This document shows positions 28,101 through 31,809 of a DNA stretch of 64,000 nucleotides, piece after piece (position 1 is the stretch's first letter; every line of letters begins with the position of its first letter). Origin of the DNA: Loripinus fragilis (taxonomy: Eukaryota; Mollusca; Bivalvia; Lucinida; Lucinidae). The notes under the pieces were generated by a model, which was not told the DNA's origin, made no database searches, and saw only the letters and a list, made by a program, of their open reading frames with translations. The position numbers and the translations under genes are program-made. The stretch is taken from positions 106,984,305 through 107,048,304 of the forward strand of contig OZ026518.1 of the NCBI GenBank assembly GCA_964019695.1. The letters are read 5' to 3'.

Positions 28101-31100
28101 ATATGTTGTGGGTACTCAAAAGAACCGTCTCAATGAGACCGCTCTTTTGAGCACCCACAAACATATGCTAAAAGTTATGGGTAAGAAAATATTTACAATT
28201 TTACGCTGAAATTTTTTGTTTATCTAAACCTATGAGTATTTTTTTGGGGGAAATTAATACATGTGACCCCTCAATATATACAATGGACCATCCTGACTTA
28301 ACTATATCAAACTTTATGGAAAAGTCTATTGGTCTACAAATGTGAAGTTATTTCTTGTAGATTTTGATGAAGATGATATGATATCTAGCAAAGATCTGAA
28401 AGAAGTGGTAGACAGACTCACAGGAGAACAGAAACTCACAGATGAGGATATGCAACAGCTCATAGATAATGTAAGCTAGCAGTCTTTGTGTTTTTGTCTT
28501 AGTTCAGTTGAAACTAGACATCAACAGCCCCAGCCACCTTGTTTGTCCATCTGGCTCTCATAATGCATTAAAGAATGAGTTCAATCATTTTGGTTATGGA
28601 TTGGTAAAATTATCACCCTGTCATTAAATAATAAATGGATTTATAAACCGAGGGAGGTGAAAAATCTGATAAAGAAACGAGTGCGCCAGCATGAGTTTCT
28701 TCATATGATTTTTCACCTCCCCAGGTTTATAAATCCCATATTTTAAATAGAATGATTCAATAAACTGCATGTTACATATATTATGCTTGAACTGCTTGCT
28801 CAAATCAAGAAAATACTACGGTATGCGATGTGGCAAAACTAGCGGTAACATGACATGTCTACCTCTAACCAGAGTAGTAATACATCAGCTGTTTCCTGCT
28901 GAAAAAAATGGAAGTCCGCAATTTTGGATGCTTCTTCATTGAGTCCACCTCAGAATTTCAAACGTCTGTAACTTTTTTATTAGTGAACAAAAACACAAAG
29001 TGTGGGTAGCCATTTTCTTAATTAGGTCGTATTAAATGAACATTTTGGTACAAAATTTATTGTGTATTTTTTCCTTTTTGTATCTCAATCTTCCAGTTTC
29101 AGTGTTGGAAGACAGAAACGTTATGCAGCGTCATCGCATGTGTACATGATGTCATTTGTTAATGTTTGTGACATCAAAGAAGCAGAGAAGCATTATGTTT
29201 GTTAAAATGTAAATTATAAAACGAAAATGTCTATATGACATGTATTTCATCTCATCGATGCCTTGGGTCATTTGTGGTCAGGAAAAAAGGAGTTTCGGCT
29301 AAAAAGATTTATTTCCCTAGAGTAAATAAATCTTTCTAGACAAAAACAAAATTACCATTTTTATTTGTTTGATAAATCATATCTCCGTCAAACATGTTAT
29401 ATATAAATTTATTCAGCAGCACAAGAGTTAATGCTAGAGATTTCATGAATGGGCCAGCTCATGAGATTTTCGAACTTATCACATATTTGTAATCATAGAG
29501 ATTTAAATTTTGGTTTTGGCTTTCAATCTTATCCCTACTTTGTGTGTCTGAGCAGTGAAGGCTCTGGCAGGCCTGTCTGAGCTTTCACTGATCTAAATGA
29601 GATTGATAAATAATCAAAATATCAAAAATATCATGAACTGTCTCATTCTTCATACAAGTTTCTTCATTGGGCAAAATTTTCTCAACATTTTTTTCATTCT
29701 TCAGCCTTTAGATAAGAGTGTGTAATTTCAAACCAACCTTCTTATTTCTCAACCAAAACATTTGTTGTGTGTAATCAAAAGAACAGTCTCGAGGAGACTA
29801 CTCTGTAGAGCACCCAAAACAAGTGTTTAAACAGAGGACATGAAAATAGTCACAATTTTAAGCTCATTTTTTTGTTTATTTGGACCTATGATTCTTTATG
29901 AAGACATTATAGAACTGTTTATCACATGATATCGTCTCTGGGAGTAATATGACACCCTGCAATAAAATCGATAAACCCCTAGTGGTTTACAGATTTAGTT
30001 AATTTACGTAATGACGTCCATTATAATGTTGTGTAAAAGTTTCACGCCAGAAATGCGATTTCATAATAATTTTAATGTTATATGATAAACGTACTCCTGT
30101 ATTATTGAATTTATTAAACTTGTTTCGAAAAAGTGATAAAATGCTCAGCAAGCCTCGCATTTTATTGCTTTTCCTCAACTCGATTCAAATTAAAATGTGA
30201 GCACTCAAATTCAATTAAAATGTGAGCACTCATGTAAGATCCGCTATTAATTGTTATCCCCTAATTCTGAAGACAGAATGGAACTTTTTATTGTAGATAT
30301 TTGAAGAAGCAGATCTGGATGATGATGACTCACTGTCATTTGCAGAGTTTGAGCATGTGATATCTAAGGCTCCAGATTTTGTCAAGTAAGTAGGATGTCT
30401 CCTTATCTTTGTCCAAGGTCTGAGGCTTTAAATTCAGCCAGCAGAAACCACAGTTCTGCCCAGTCTAACTGTTGTTGTCTTCTTAAATAAAGCTAGGATC
30501 CTTTTGGGGGACAGCTAATGCTCTGATCAGACTGGGCACATTCCTAGACTGATCTTATTCTTGATTTGCCTTTTGTTTGCAATGATAGTACTCCTAGCCT
30601 AATAACTTAGCAGAGCATTCACATATCATGCCTTAGTTACCCTAAAATAAAAAAAGGCCACACCTATGTGTTTCTGATTTTATTGATTTTGATTGAAGCC
30701 AAGATGTTGTTTTTTTCTTCACCTAGAAGTAACAACATTTTCCTTTGTCATTGAAACTTCTGTTGTAGTTCTCATTGGACACTATACCAGTGTGTATCCA
30801 GAGCAACTGTTTCTGTGGAGTACTTAGCAACCCTTATCACGCCTGCCAAACAATCGAATGCTCAACATATGCTCGAATATGAAAAACAATTGCTCTATGA
30901 AGAAAATTAAAAAATCAGGGAATGCCATGCAACAGCCTATGGAATCCCACGTTTGTTGTATAAATACGAGCTCAGAAAGTATTCTCATTAGGTCATATTT
31001 ACTTTTTGCGCGATAAACACGTTACTGTCGAATTCGGGTACACCTATTTTACGCGAAAAGTAAATCTGACAAAAACGAGAGAACATTCCAACCTCAAATT

Positions 31101-31756
31101 TATACCACAAACGTAGGAATGCATAGGCTGTTGCATGACATTCCCCAATTTTTTATTCTCTTCCTGGTTCAATTGTTTTAACATTCAACCAGATGTTGAG
31201 CATTCGATCGTTTGGTAGGCATGCTTATACAGTTAATGGCCCAGTTTCGAATCTTTCCCAGTTCCGAATCACGTCATAGTTTCGTTGCAAACTACACATC
31301 AGCGGTAAAATTTAAAATACATATTTTGGTTTTGTATTGTTGTATAATTATCCCTCTGTATGTGAGTGAAAGCAAATATCTATAAGTTATCTGCTTGGTG
31401 AAAATAATTAGAATTTTCCCCCATAGCCCATTTTATGAAGGTATATTTTCACACGTGTCAGTATCTGTTCACTGCATATTTCCGAAAAATGCTTTCGTTT
31501 GAAATGCATTTTTATCAAACTTTCGGTTTCAGCATGTTTTCCAACAATTATCAAAACACACCAAAGAAAAAAAACGGACCTTTTATTTTGTTTTGGTTCC
31601 GTGATAGCCATGTAATCATTGTCACTTATTTGCCCAGTTTCGAATCAGCTGACTCAGAGTTTTATTTCACGTCACATAACAATAACGTACACGCGCTCAG
31701 CTGTTTGTACAACATAGAAGTCAAAATTATGTGAAACAGTTTTACTGGCACCATAT

Positions 31757-31809
<53 letters not shown>
